This document shows positions 51,564 through 62,899 of a stretch of 64,000 bases of DNA, piece after piece. The notes below the pieces were generated by a model, which saw only the letters and a list, made by a program, of their open reading frames with translations, ran no database searches and had not been told where the DNA came from. Origin of the DNA: Macropodus opercularis (Eukaryota; Chordata; Actinopteri; Anabantiformes; Osphronemidae); contig CM061092.1 of the NCBI GenBank assembly GCA_030770545.1, positions 16,493,501 through 16,557,500 on the forward strand. Direction: 5' to 3'. Position 1 is the stretch's first letter; each line of letters opens with the position of its first letter. The position numbers and the translations under genes are program-made.

Positions 51564-52672
51564 ATGTGCTTGGGTGGCAAAGAGAGCACAGCCTGCAGTG
51601 TGTCCATCTGATGCGTGTTTCCCACTGAAGCTCCTAATTTACCATTTCAAAACGCGACCCGTCTTGCGACTTGCTGCTGGTCATGGGATTATTATGCAGA
51701 GCTTTGTATTCACCTGCAGGCTCCTAATGAAAAGGGCTGCAGCAACACGCATCGACGCACAGGAAGGGCATGGGGACGGTAGACAGCAGCCGTTGATAAT
51801 AGTGTACAAGATATATAGGAGAACTTAGCGGGGAGTTGTTAGGTTTTTTTTTGGAGGTGGGCACGGAGGGTGGGGTTAAATTTGTGTTTAGTGAGTGATG
51901 TAGGAGATGTGATAATGAGAGGCCAAGGAGAGCAAGTGTTACCTCATTATTGTAATGAAAAGATATCCAGCCATTACATCAGATGGAAAAAGTGGCAATT
52001 AAAGTGCCCAACAAGGTTCCTTAAGGCAAGAAGAAGAAGAAGAAAACGACTCTCTAAAGCCCATCTGTTCAGGATAATATGCGCCATGTAAAAGAAAGGC
52101 CTAATCCTCTTTATTCAAGCCTGCTGCCCTTTTTTTTTCTACCACTGATTGTGTTTTCTCAAGTATTGCTCATCTTCACACACACACACACAAAAATACT
52201 CCGTGGTTTTCCCCTTTCACGTGAAGTTGAAATTCAAAATTCCAAACGTAACACTAATAACTTATTGCCCCTCCAATCGCGACAGTTGTAAAATATCTCC
52301 GATGATTATTTTATCGGAGCGAAAACAACACTGGCGCGTTTGACACGTTTGCGCGCTTCGACGTCCCCGGGTGCGGCCGCTCATTCAAAACGACAGAACG
52401 CAAATAAAGTTCACGTCATCGCAGAGTCCACGGCGAATGAAAGCCTCAGCCTCCCCGCTGCCACTTTGACTCACACTCACCGTGGCCCACTTTAACCTGC
52501 GTGAAATGTGCAGCGTGGATTCCGATCATTTCCATTACGACAACAATCGGATTGTAGCAACTCCCCGAATTACCAGGCAATATGGTTTGGATAGCAGCCT
52601 ATTAATTCAGCAGTGCTGTATGGCTTATAGGCTATTATTAATGAATTGGAACAGCCCGCACAACCGCCAACA

Positions 52673-52689
52673 CCCCCCCCCCCCCCCCC
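52673..52689. repeat. Poly-C run
   Basis: Seventeen consecutive C bases within a C-rich 40 bp, so the minus strand is a G run with possible quadruplex character. Confidence 0.9.
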
Positions 52690-54598
52690 TCCACCCCTCC
52701 CACCCGCGGAGTGCAATAAATAAATAATGCTGCAGAAGTCATGCATATGAACAACATGCGTCGGCACTAGCTATACTGCAGTAATGGGAAGAAGCTGGAG
52801 GGTCAATATGGTAGGCTAATATTTTTCAACACTGGCGATATAGGCCAGCGCTGTTTTCGCAATCATTCCCCATTGCTTACAAGGCCACTGAGGGTGCGAT
52901 TCATCCTCCTGCAGCTTCTCTCCAAACGCCTCCCCCCCCCCCGCAACCTGATGAGGACTCGATCTGTTATTAATAAACTCTGAGATTTATTGAGAATGGA
53001 TATTAGATTTAGCGGAATTACTCTAAACTACACTATATAGGAGGAGCAGGGCTGTAATTCTGCTCCTGCCTTAAACATTTATTGAAACGATGGGGGCTTT
53101 TAATGTTTTGGGGATCAGGAATCGCCGCTGCAGAGAGGGAACGACACAGAGATGCGTCCATGTGGCGAGGGACGAGCAGGCGGCTTAAACAGGCCGCATC
53201 AACATGTGTTCAAAGTGTTAAGAAGCAGCTCAGCCTAAGCTCTGCTAATGTGTTTGGATGTCAGCGGATTCCTACATGTGTTCCTTAAAACAGCCTGTTT
53301 ATACTATTTTTTTAATTTATTTAATTGTGTGCATTTCATTGAGCACTTAATATATTAGATTCACAACCAAAGAAAAAGGCCAAATGAGCGCTTACAACTA
53401 TTTGTGTCCGGATATACACAGGAATCAAATGTTAAAAATAAATATGCAGGTTTGCACGTATTCCTCGTTTTTTTGCAGCCCAACAAAGGTCAATTTGCCT
53501 CACTGTAATAAGCAATGGGTTTAAAGAAAAGGAATCCAAACAAACAAGCCCCCGAGGCGTTAATTCACACGAAGCGCCTTCTCGCCATACTCTCCGGGGT
53601 GCGCGCTTATAGTAGGATAAGAAAAATCAAAGTATTCAGATCGGATCTAATTTCAGAGCCGGTCCAGCGTTTGTTCACAGCTGCCCCTTAACCGACGTCC
53701 TGCCGCAGCGGAGACACACAAAACGCGCACCATCACAATAAATCATCACCTCGACACAGCGCGGCTGTAAAAAGTGAAAACACCAAAAAAAAGATGCTTA
53801 ATCAGGATGATGGTTGGGGAGAGGGTGCAAATTGCGTAAGAATGCCGTATACTGCTACATTGAAATGGGACTGAAAAAGACCACCGTGCCCAACATTGTG
53901 CCTCTAAACTTCCTGAAACAACTTCACTGACTCTACTGGTTATTAAGAGTGAGATTGTCAGTTTTTTTTTTCTTGCAGACTTCGTTTGCTGATCCTGCGC
54001 CTGAGTGCTCCGGCTGAGAAATTCAGGCTTATTGTCTGCTGTGCTCCCAGGGAACAGCTGCTAAGCCAAGGCCACATTCCCAGTATACCCAGCTCACGAA
54101 AACCATTCATCCCACCACCACCACCACCACCACCAATCAGCTGCGCATCAATATGTATATGCGCTGGGAAACATAACTATAAAGGCGTGGAAAATCGAGC
54201 TGTGTTCGCTGGTTTGAAACCAAATTAAATATCGTTCAATGCAAAAAAACAAAACAAAAAAAAAAAACATATGTTCCTTCAGCGAGATATTTACGTTGAT
54301 CCATTCGTGCCAGAAAAATCATGTCACGCGTAAAAAATAGAGCGAAGTGAGATTCGGAGAGTTGGGCACCATCAAAATGACGGTGGGTCAAAATAAACAC
54401 ATGCATATTTATCATTTTGATTTAAATACTAAAATAAATAAAAAATAGATACAAACTCTTTAATACTTGTAGGATTTAACATATGACCCTATTTAGCAAA
54501 TTGTTTGATAATAATTTGCTTACAGGTTTTCGAATCCTCTTCTGAGAAGTTTGCATTAAATAAAATTTCGACTGCAATTCAATTAGTATCATTACTTC

Positions 54599-54644
54599 TT
54601 TATTCATTCATTCTGCTCCATCTAATAAACTTTATAAGTTTATT
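54599..54644 (-). promoter_or_regulatory. barhl2: Candidate barhl2 polyadenylation signals
   Basis: Two AATAAA hexamers occur on the minus strand at 54644-54639 and 54604-54599, about 285 and 325 nt past the stop codon. They are the first canonical hexamers I noted after the stop. The DNA is AT-rich, so chance hexamers are common and the true end of the transcript may lie farther on. Confidence 0.35.
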
Positions 54645-54928
54645 TGCTAATGTAAGTGTATTTGTACAAAAGACAAACAAACAAACAATCAGACATGAGC
54701 AGTCCATGTGGTCTGTCTCGGCCCAGACAGAAAGTCTTTAGGACTGGGCTTAGGCTATTTGGGCCTATATTAAATACCTCCTTTACTTCTGTAAAATGTC
54801 TTTAAACGTGTCTTTTTAGGGGGTCCCAGCAATGTGGTTCCGATGCAGTTACTCACATCACGTGTTCAACCAGGTTTCTGGTCAGCGTCTTATTTCTTTT
54901 TTTTTTTTGTTTCTTTCTTGTTTTGTTT

Positions 54929-55241
54929 TTATCGCGGATGCGGCGTGCCGGGCATGGGGTTAGACAGGGGGTTTAGCGCCGGTTGCCCCCCCGGCCCAAG
55001 GCCATGAATGAGCACCCTCGGGACAAGAGGTCTCTGGAGGCTTGGATGCGGCGTGGAAGGAGTCCGGTACATACTGCTGTACATGGCTGCGGCCGCCGCG
55101 GCTGCCGTCGTGCTGTCCACGGTGCCCAGCAGACTCGGGTGGTAGAAATAGGGCGACGGGAACATTCTCTGTAAGGCCGAGTAGTTCCCTGCTTCAGCCA
55201 GCAGCTCTAATCCCACCGCCGTTTGCCTCTTCCACTTCGTC
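54929..55241 (-). CDS. barhl2: barhl2 coding exon 3 (homeodomain end and C-terminal tail)
   Basis: Starts with the last base of Arg261 and continues TKWKRQTAVGLELLAEAG, the end of the homeodomain and its Bar-specific extension. A Tyr/Phe/Pro-rich stretch follows (FPSPYFYHPSLLG, about 288-300), then seven Ala (307-313), an MYSSMYR motif and a Gly/Pro-rich end. The tail is nearly identical to vertebrate BARHL2. The stop is TAA. The exon is CpG-rich against AT-rich flanks. Confidence 0.96.
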
Positions 55242-57517
55242 CTGGAAACCAGATCAAAATACAAGTGATGAATTATTTAAATACTTCACTATTTTAATTC
55301 CCCAAACGCCCCGTTAATTGGGATGCAGGGGCCTAATTACTGCAGTCACGAATTTATCGTTAAGAAGATAAAAAAAAAATAATTACCAACATCAGTCTGA
55401 TGTCACGTTTATATTATGGTTCAAACAAATGTGTCCCACCTGCACAAGAGCCGGTAAAATTCCAAACAAACGAGCTCTTCAAATATTCAGAACGATGTTC
55501 TTACTTGTTTTTGTTTTTTTTAAACAGCAATAACTTACAAGAATTAAAAAAAAAAATAAGCAGAAGTTTACTCATCTTTAAAAAAGATCTAAAAATAACG
55601 TGTATGTACTAATCTAAGCGAAACACTAGAAACCTGCAACCAAATATCTACATTAAACGTGTGAACCTATAATATATTATTCCTTTAATATGTCCTTTGA
55701 ATCCCGTGGAATGCATCTGGACGTGACATGACACAGACCTCACAGATGTAGGTGATATTAATTTAACTAATAAATAATCGTTTACCATACAAATAGATTT
55801 CTTTGGTTTGTTTTAAAACCTCATAAGGCTGAAAAGCATCGGGTTTGCATCGACAGCCACAAGTTTAACCTTGTTGAGTTTACGTGCTTTCACGTTTTTT
55901 ACGTAAACCTTATTACAAAGCCCAGTCAGACGTGGGAAAATTATAATCAAGTAAATTTAAATAAAAAATATATATGTCATAAAGGAGAGAAACACGTGGA
56001 CCCTGTTGTTTTGAGAACAACTCCCAGAACACTTCCAACTTTTTCTGAAAATTATTTAAAAACCCTGGTGTGTCCAAACCGAGCAGATGCCAGCACCGCT
56101 GCTCCAACAAAGCGATTTTTTTTTTTTTTACAGGAATGAATACGCAATGCTTTCATGATGATGCTTACCGTCTGTTTTGGTACCACGTCTTGACTTGTGT
56201 GTCTGTCAGATTGAGAGCCGCGGCCAGGTCCATGCGGTCCTGCACGCTGAGGTATTTCTGTCGCTCGAAGCTCCTCTCCAGCTGGTTGAGCTGGTGGTCG
56301 GTGAAGGCTGTCCGTGCTTTCCGAGGTTTTTTCGTGCGCACCGGTGGACTGTCTCTGCTACTGGAGATTTCCCGGTCACCTTCTTCTTTAGTCCCTAAAC
56401 ACAAGGCGGAAAATTTAGTTGCCTGAGTTGTATATATCTTCTAAATATATTGACATATATATATTAAATATTGCTTTAAATAACTTCCACTAACCAATAA
56501 CTCAGAAATTAAAATCCAAAATGTGAAAACGTGCCGCAGATACGCAAAAAGCAATAAAAAGAAATGTATATTTATCACATAGAGTTTTTTAGTTTTTTCT
56601 ATTTTGGTTCTATTTCTTTAGAAAACGAGAAATCAATATGTCAATCCATCTCTATTTGTAGCTGGGTTTCAGTGCTCCATGATCCCCCCTCTAGGAAGAA
56701 CAATAATCTCTCTAATTGACCCACTAGGGAGGCCCCGCGCACGGGGAAGATCACCAGTCTTACATCTGTTTCCACATCTATTAGACTAATAAAGGAAGAC
56801 GAGACAAAGAATGAGCTTCACCAAGCTTTGTTATTATTATTGAGGGTTTTTTTTCTTGGTTACACGTGTAGCCTGTAATAATTCACCTGCGCTTATATTA
56901 TAATTAATAAGTACTACATCACACCCGAATGGCTGTTGATGGACCGTTTTTGTGCTCTTACCTTTGCATTTCATTTCACTTTGAATGTCGTCTCTAGAGT
57001 CCAACTTGCTCCTGTTTTCGTCTTGTTCCAACTTGGGCCTGAAGCCGTCCGGAGCCGTGGCACTTTCTGGTTTTGGCGTGTGATGTGGTGAGGATACACT
57101 GGTGCTGTAAGGTGCGCAGGCTGCCAGAGGTTTACTGTCGCCTAAAATGTCTTTGATTAAAAACGAAGAGGTGGCAGTCCTCGGGGCGCAGCCGGCCCCG
57201 GCGAGCGGCGGCGGCTGCTGCTGAGGAGACAGCGGCAAACCCTGCGCCTGATTGTGGTGATGGTGGTGATGCTGAAGGCTGTCCTGGACCAGATGCGGAT
57301 CGGCGGCGTGCTCCATGGTGACCGAGATGGGGGATGAGGGGGCTGTTCCCACAGTGTCTATTTCCGAGCATGGTGACGGGGTAGCCTGGCTCCTGAAATC
57401 CGCTGTCCTGCTGTCTCCGAGCCGAAAATCTCCGTTCATTAGCACGGGGTTACCAGAGTTAGAGGCGCTGGATAAAATAGTGTCTATCCCAAAACTCGAC
57501 CCGCTGGATCCTTCCAT
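54929..57517 (-). CDS. barhl2: BarH-like homeobox protein 2 (three-exon gene)
   Basis: Coding segments 57517-56962, 56394-56169 and 55241-54929 (556+226+313 nt) join in phase to give 364 residues and a TAA stop. Seen in the sequence: an N-terminal FIL/eh1-like motif (FGIDTILS, residues 9-16), a second one (FLIKDILGD, 119-127), a six-His run (83-88), a homeodomain at about 209-268, a seven-Ala run (307-313) and a C-terminus ending GTPHPR. The homeodomain has Trp48, Asn51 and the Bar-class Thr47 and Tyr49. FGIDTILSSAS at the N-terminus fits BARHL2 rather than BARHL1. The start is chosen because ATG lies in a strong context (A at -3, G at +4) and an in-frame TGA sits nine codons upstream (57544-57542). 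From the family: a nuclear DNA-binding factor, mainly a repressor acting through Groucho/TLE, that specifies retinal amacrine and ganglion cells and diencephalic and spinal interneurons. No other gene is visible in the window. Confidence 0.97.
55242..56168 (-). other. barhl2: barhl2 intron 2 (927 bp)
   Basis: Begins GTAAGCAT and ends GGTTTCCAG. It is a phase 2 intron splitting Arg261 inside the homeodomain. It is AT-rich, with several T or A homopolymers (for example 56116-56129 and 55547-55557). No repeat family, RNA gene or second open frame is recognised. Confidence 0.9.
56169..56394 (-). CDS. barhl2: barhl2 coding exon 2 (most of the homeodomain)
   Basis: Encodes the rest of Gly186 through two bases of Arg261. 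An acidic and Ser-rich lead (TKEEGDREISSSRDSPP) precedes the basic KKPRKAR arm and homeodomain positions 1-53. Helix 3 reads VKTWYQNRR. Thr47 and Tyr49 are diagnostic of the Bar class, and Asn51 contacts adenine in the TAAT core. The exon ends CG before GTAAGCAT, so intron 2 interrupts the homeodomain within codon 53. The identity is not in doubt. Confidence 0.97.
56395..56961 (-). other. barhl2: barhl2 intron 1 (567 bp)
   Basis: Begins GTAAGAG and ends TTTAG. It is a phase 1 intron splitting Gly186. It is AT-rich (TATATA-type sequence near 56430-56465). A plus-strand stretch near 56690-56770 contains AATTGACCCACTAGG and is less repetitive, which might be a small regulatory patch. No open frame of note is seen. 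Confidence 0.9.
56962..57517 (-). CDS. barhl2: barhl2 coding exon 1
   Basis: Encodes residues 1-185 and the first base of Gly186. It holds both FIL/eh1-like co-repressor motifs, a Ser/Thr/Pro-rich block (about 44-67) that closely matches the mammalian protein, a His run (83-88) and a Gln/Pro-rich linker (about 90-105). The exon ends AAAG and is followed by GTAAGAG, a good splice donor at 56961. The linker is shorter than the mammalian one, which has longer Gln and Pro runs. The DNA is GC-rich with many CpGs, unlike the AT-rich flanks. Confidence 0.95.
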
Positions 57518-57920
57518 GTTAAGAAAGGAGAGCCGAAGTCTTCATAACAACTGTGAGATGCTTCTCCTCCGGTGCGAAGCAGAAGAAAGTCAGCAAAATT
57601 AACTCTGCGTTAATGGGTAAAAAAAAAAAAAATTGGGGAAAAAGACTTGATAAATAAACCCAGTAGAGAAACGAAATCCACGCTCAGGTAGCCCGTGATG
57701 CTCCAAGATGTTACATTCAGTGAAAATGCGGAAAAGCAAAGTGCGGATCTGCGTAGTCCACGTCCCTTTTTGTGTTTGGATATTGAACTTTGTGTTAAAA
57801 GTTGAGGCGTATAGAGAGATATACATAGGGCTGACTCCTCGACATCAGGCTCCCCCTTTTTGCTGCTAATCGCTCCAGTGTTGCTCTACAATGACTTCCT
57901 ATACTGACGTCACGGCCCAC
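57518..57920 (-). other. barhl2: Probable barhl2 5' untranslated region
   Basis: Lies between the putative TATA box (57952-57946) and the ATG. If transcription starts about 30 bp after the TATA box, the leader is roughly 400 nt. It has an in-frame TGA at 57544-57542 and an A/T homopolymer at 57619-57632. The end near 57920 is inferred from TATA spacing only; an intron in the leader cannot be excluded. Confidence 0.5.
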
Positions 57921-58112
57921 GGCGAGGGGGAATTAATATTTTCTCCTTTATAATAAACACTCGACGCCTTTCCCTCTGCCTCAGACCCCCCCCCCCCCAC
58001 CCCACCCCACAACCCTCTCCGCTACACATCCACCCACCCACAACCACCACCACCACAACCTCACTCAGCTGCCATTGGCTTACGTCTTGACCGGCTCCGG
58101 CACCTCACCAAT
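57905..58112 (-). promoter_or_regulatory. barhl2: Putative barhl2 core promoter: CCAAT boxes, TATA box and CRE
   Basis: On the minus strand, TATAAAG lies at 57952-57946. About 125 bp farther upstream is CCAAT at 58078-58074, and an inverted CCAAT sits at 58108-58112. A perfect TGACGTCA palindrome (CREB/ATF type) at 57905-57912 would fall close to the start site. A 13-C run (57986-57998) and C-rich sequence lie between the TATA and CCAAT boxes. The motifs are seen directly; their use as promoter is inferred from position and orientation relative to the ATG. Confidence 0.5.
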
Positions 58113-58888
58113 CAGGGAGTTGTTTCTTTATCATAGCCAGTTCAAGCCAAGCTCTGAATTGCGTTTAATTCTAGAAACAGATCTTTATAACAAAACGTGC
58201 ATGTGCTCTAAGGTCATGTTTAAAAAACGTTTTTAAAAGATTAAGTGGGGAAATAGTAAATAATAATAAAAAAATGAAAATTCAGACTGACGGTGCAGCA
58301 GGTGCAGCCGCATATGCTAAATCTTTTTTTATTATTATATTTCATTTTATTTACGGTTATTGGCTCTTTCCAAGATATCTTTTAAAAAGATTTCCCGAAA
58401 CTCAATTGTTGTTATTATTTCGGAAAAAAATCCGACCTGATTTCGAATTGAGGAATGGTGATTGAAAAAACAACCAAACTATTCCAAACTGTTAAAAAAA
58501 AAAAAAAAAACAGCCCACGATCGCGTCCTGTGTCACCGGATGGCATCTATCTGTAAGGATGGAATCTACGAGCTGCAAGGTCGACGGGGAGGAGTGCTGC
58601 TGCTGCTGCTGCTGCTGGTGGTGATGACTGGCATGACGGCGCATCTTGTTAATAACCATGTCATCGTAATTAGTAAAGTCATTATGAGGCGCTAATGAGC
58701 GTTCAAAGGTAGTAGAAATTCAGCACTTTTCTCCCACCCCCCCTCCACCCCCACCTTCCCTTCCTCCCTACGACGCGGATGATGTGAAGGATATGGAGGA
58801 AAATGTGCGGCGCGTTCAGCTGACAAAGTGTCTGCAGCTCTGTGCGCACACGCTCTGTAGAGGATGTCTGTTGATAGGAAATGCCACT

Positions 58889-58928
58889 TCTCTCTCTCAC
58901 ACACACACACACACGCACACACACACGC
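58889..58928. repeat. (CT)n(CA)n microsatellite
   Basis: A short TCTCTCTC run passes into CA repeats interrupted twice by CG. It lies about 1 kb upstream of the barhl2 promoter and keeps false frames open on both strands. Confidence 0.9.
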
Positions 58929-59879
58929 AGAACCCATACACTTTTCCTTTTTTACTGGCGGACGTGTGTTATTTCTTTCAGAGGCATTTTTCTTGCTCCA
59001 TAAGGTCCGCACTTCTTCCGGATATTTTAAGGAGGAATCATCGTAAGAGTTTAACTTTTATTACTAATATAATCATTGCTGTTATTTTCTTCTTCTTCTT
59101 TTCCAACAACAGCAGATTAAAGATGAAGAAGATGATGGTTACTGATGAGTTGGATGATGATTATGCTGTCCGGAGCTGGTATGTTGCTGAAATAATTGTT
59201 TATCAACAGACAGCAAAAACAGATGTTTTATTTAAAAAGCGGCTTATCTTATTTTGTGTATTTTATTCCATTTGTGTTTAAATCTAACACATTTATCAGA
59301 AAACGTATTAAGATAGATGTTTAAACGATTTTTTTGTTTTCTAAAAAGTGTCCGTTTTTAACCATTTTTCGTCAATTTGAAACATAAACTTCTTGCACTT
59401 AAAAATATTTAAAAAAAAAACAACTAAACTTTTAAGTAAGCCAAAAACTTTGGAATGTTAAACTACAACGTAGCCATTTGTGTAATATTTGATTATTTGT
59501 AAATCATTCAGTTGATTTTTTCTCTCTCTCTGCAGTTATTATTAATTACATCACGTTAAATGTAATACATATAATTAGAATAAAAACAATCAAATAGTTC
59601 ACACAAGATCTAAAGGTAATTGATGGTATGTTAGGTGAATCTCGCGTTAAATTCCAAAACAGAAAAGACCTGTCTTCCTCTAACAGCGTCCAAAACGTGG
59701 TCCATGGACGAGCGGCTGTGAGATGCAGGCGCCGTCTGAGCACAAGGCGGCGACAAAGCGAGGCCAGAGTGTGTTGGTGTGAAGTTCAGGAGGCAAACAG
59801 AGGCCTGAGCTGCCCTTTAATGCCTCCACGGCTCCGCCAGACAACTTGATACGATATTTCTAAGGCTTTAAAACAGCTT

Positions 59880-60260
59880 TTACGCAGCGAGCTGTTAATG
59901 GAGCTCAGCCTGAAACAAAGTGACAGCCACAGAAAACAACCATCTAACAACATCACGGGCTCTGACAGCAAAGACATGTCCACAGAGGAGAAGCCAATTA
60001 CAAGATCCTGTCCACATGCAGCCTGTAATCAGGCCTTTCTAAAACCCTCTTACCTACAAATCGCTCAAATCAGATCAAAGCGATGTTTAAACGCGTCAGT
60101 CAACGTGTGGAGCGGCGCACGGAGCCGCTCATCAGCCGAAAAACGCGGACAATCAATCGCTTTATTAGGTTTAAGGCGCCGCAGGAGCAAATTGAATGTT
60201 ACCAGTTAGGGGATCGCCTTATTGGCCCCCAGCTGATGGTCGATGATGGGACAGTGTAAC
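59880..60260. promoter_or_regulatory. Candidate conserved non-coding element upstream of barhl2
   Basis: Contains GAGCTGTTAATGGAGCTC, GCCAATTACAAGATCC, GCCTGTAATCAGGCC (an imperfect palindrome around an Otx-like TAATC), GACAATCAATCGC and GCTTTATTAGG. CpG content is higher than in the desert. About 2.4-2.7 kb upstream of the ATG. The role is inferred. Confidence 0.35.
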
Positions 60261-61205
60261 AGTGGCGGGCACCATATCGATTCTCCGGCGGCTTTGCGTG
60301 TAAGCTGTCACTTCACCGCTGGCGACCTTTGGGTTGCACAGTAGCAGCGTTTACGCAGAGACACCCGGCATGTACACTGCCAGTCAGTGTGGTGAGGAGG
60401 CGAGTGCTGGACCAGGGTGGAACACGGGAGTTGGACAACATGCAAAAGAAAAAAACCCCGTTGAACTAAGCTTAAAGGTGTTTCTAAGATGCGTCTGAAT
60501 ATATTTGTCTATTTGTATCTTCTTGACGTCGTTTTACAAAAAGCAGGACAGCTGACACGGACATAAAAGGATTTCTTGATTAGTCTGAATAAAAATATGC
60601 CAGAGAATGATTTAAAATATTGTTTTCTATAACAGTAACATTTTCAGTATTTGTAGCACCAAACAGCCGACAGGGACTAACACTTTCTACACCGACGTCA
60701 GCACACCTATATTGAAAATCTACAAATAAAATGTAATCATTTCCATTTATAGCATCGTTTAGTATAGAGAAACACACATTCTATCCAATTGGAAATCTAA
60801 AAATGACAAATGTACCTTTTTAAAATGATGTTGTTTGATAAAACTAATCATGCCAAGCAAACTGAAATTACAAACAAATCCTATTGCAATGCTATTGCTA
60901 TGGCATTAAAATGGCTCAACCATTAGCATGTGCACAGTGGGGTCTTAAGACGTCATCCTTTCAGAAATAGATTGATAAAAAAGTAAAAAAAAAAACAACA
61001 ACAGCACAGTATTGTTATGTTTAATTCTTATGAAAATATCTACCGGTACATTTCACCGGAGTAGAATGGGTTTTATAATCTAATCAAGTATTCTGGCTTC
61101 AATCAGCTGCAGTGATGACTTGTAAGGGATAAAGGCAAAATGGACCTGCGTGTAACCTTTTTTCCATACTTGGGGAACACAGGTGTTGGCGTGTTCTGAT
61201 GAGTA

Positions 61206-61230
61206 TGTGTGTGTGTGTGTGTGTGTGTGT
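61206..61230. repeat. (GT)n microsatellite
   Basis: An uninterrupted TG/GT run of about 25 bp. Confidence 0.9.
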
Positions 61231-62899
61231 AATTCCCAAGAGTTCACTACAGGCCAAAAGGGAATGTTTAGTTTAGAAGGGAACTGCTAACAACAGGGTT
61301 ACCACCCGCTTTCAAGTGACTGTCCAACAACCAACCAACTGAACATCATCCCTGGTCTAAAGACCGTTGACATTGTAAAGGATCAGATGTTGTTGATTTC
61401 TCAACCATGTCTGAACACACACAAAGATTTTAGATGCTCAGACGCTACGTTTCAGGCAATTAACAGAATTGTTTTTCTTAAACTGTAAAACTGTTGATTA
61501 AAATGAATCTTTGAATATAACCTGGTCACATTATTCAGCTGCTGGATAATAAAACAGTTCCACTTCACTAAACTCGTGTTGTGTTTCATGCACCTTTGAT
61601 TTGTTCAGCAGTGGTTTGGAAATGACTGGTACAGCAGCTGAGAACCTGACAACCTCAATTTAACTTAGTGAAGGTATTACCAAGGCAACAGCTCAGGCAT
61701 CATCAAACTGGATGAAGCGGGCTACAAATCTGTGACACACCTTTACATCTACTGTATTTCTCTTTAGTCTGCAGTAATTTGAACAACAGACACATCGTAC
61801 AAGCAACAATCAAAACCCACAACACAAAACTATACACAGTCAACCTGTGAGTGCAAATTTGATTTCATTCATCAATACTCATTTAACGTTTTAAAAAGTC
61901 AGTCTAAACAGTATTTTAGATGTTTGTTATCGTGTATGATTAATGTGTCTTTCGGTTTATGACTCACACACATTATAAGTGGTGAGTGACCAAGAAAGTC
62001 TCAACTGAAAGTCTTTTTGCTGGTCTTTTACAGTTTAAGCTATATTATACCAACATTTGAGAGTGTTACAATCCCTTTATGAAGTCTTGCATGTTCTAAA
62101 TGTTTAACAGCATGAGAAGGAGATACATTTCATTAGTTTCTATATTCACTGTAACTGGACGCCTTTAAAATAAACAAGTAGGTGTCTGCCCCAGTGCAGT
62201 AATAAGGTAAATACTGTATTAATACCACCTTAGTACAAACAGCTTGTTAAAGGATGGTAGACACTATTAAAACATTTATGAACATTAGTGATCAGATTAC
62301 AGAACAATGCTCTTTTCCTCTGGCAAATGGAAAACGTCTTTTTTATTTGAACGTTACAGCAATCAAAACTAGGGTAGCGTGATGATTTGAATCAAATTTC
62401 TCTGCTAAATGACATCCCAGTAGATGTGGCCTGAAAGGTTGCAGCGCGAGAGCGACCTGACATTTTCAGATGGACATAATGTATATTATTCCAACCTCTA
62501 AACCTCATTTCCACTCATGCAGTAATAAAACATGTGACACTGAAGTTCAGTTTGAAGTGTTGGCTCGTATTATTCTGTGGTGTGCTATTCAAAATATGAT
62601 AAAACGGCAGGGAGAGCAAATTATACGTCATTTTATTAAAAGTGGAGATGTTAACATTTCTGGAATGCTGCAAAAATAAAATATCCTAGAAATTTGCATC
62701 AAGTGAGCGAGTCAGTTTTTTCCCCCCCTAAGATGTTTGCTGCCACGACCAAAAGTCAAGAAAAGCAATGTCACTGCACAAGATTGTGTTTTGCCTCCTC
62801 CTGTCTGGGGTACATGATCAGAAACGCTCAGAGAGTGGAGAACACATCGATTTGAACGTGTTCCAAACGCAGACTGGCCCTGACAAGGTTGTTATAACA

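Larger units (their letters stand above)
44311..54598. other. Intergenic desert, segment proximal to the barhl2 3' end
   Basis: No gene recognised. Simple sequence: CA tracts (45050-45075, 51508-51561, 52177-52192), AAT repeats (47063-47084), A runs (45968-45981, 46048-46063), a 17-C run (52673-52689) and a CAC repeat (about 54113-54135). A hAT-like scrap lies at 49937-49995. Enhancer-like stretches are at 46850-47040, 48230-48400 and 50320-50620. The end nearest barhl2 (52300-53800) has more CpGs. Confidence 0.7.

Noticed and set aside
51370..51828. Plus-strand 152-codon frame
   Set aside because: It is kept open by the AC microsatellite translated as His-Thr repeats.
57315..57602. Plus-strand 95-codon frame
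   Set aside because: It is the antisense shadow of barhl2 exon 1.
58861..58930. Tandem repeat considered as a CRISPR-like array
   Set aside because: It is a plain CT/CA microsatellite with no spacers. No CRISPR-like structure occurs anywhere in the window.
62150..62310. AT-rich stretch resembling a teleost interspersed repeat
   Set aside because: The resemblance is vague, no ends or target duplication were found, and no family could be named.
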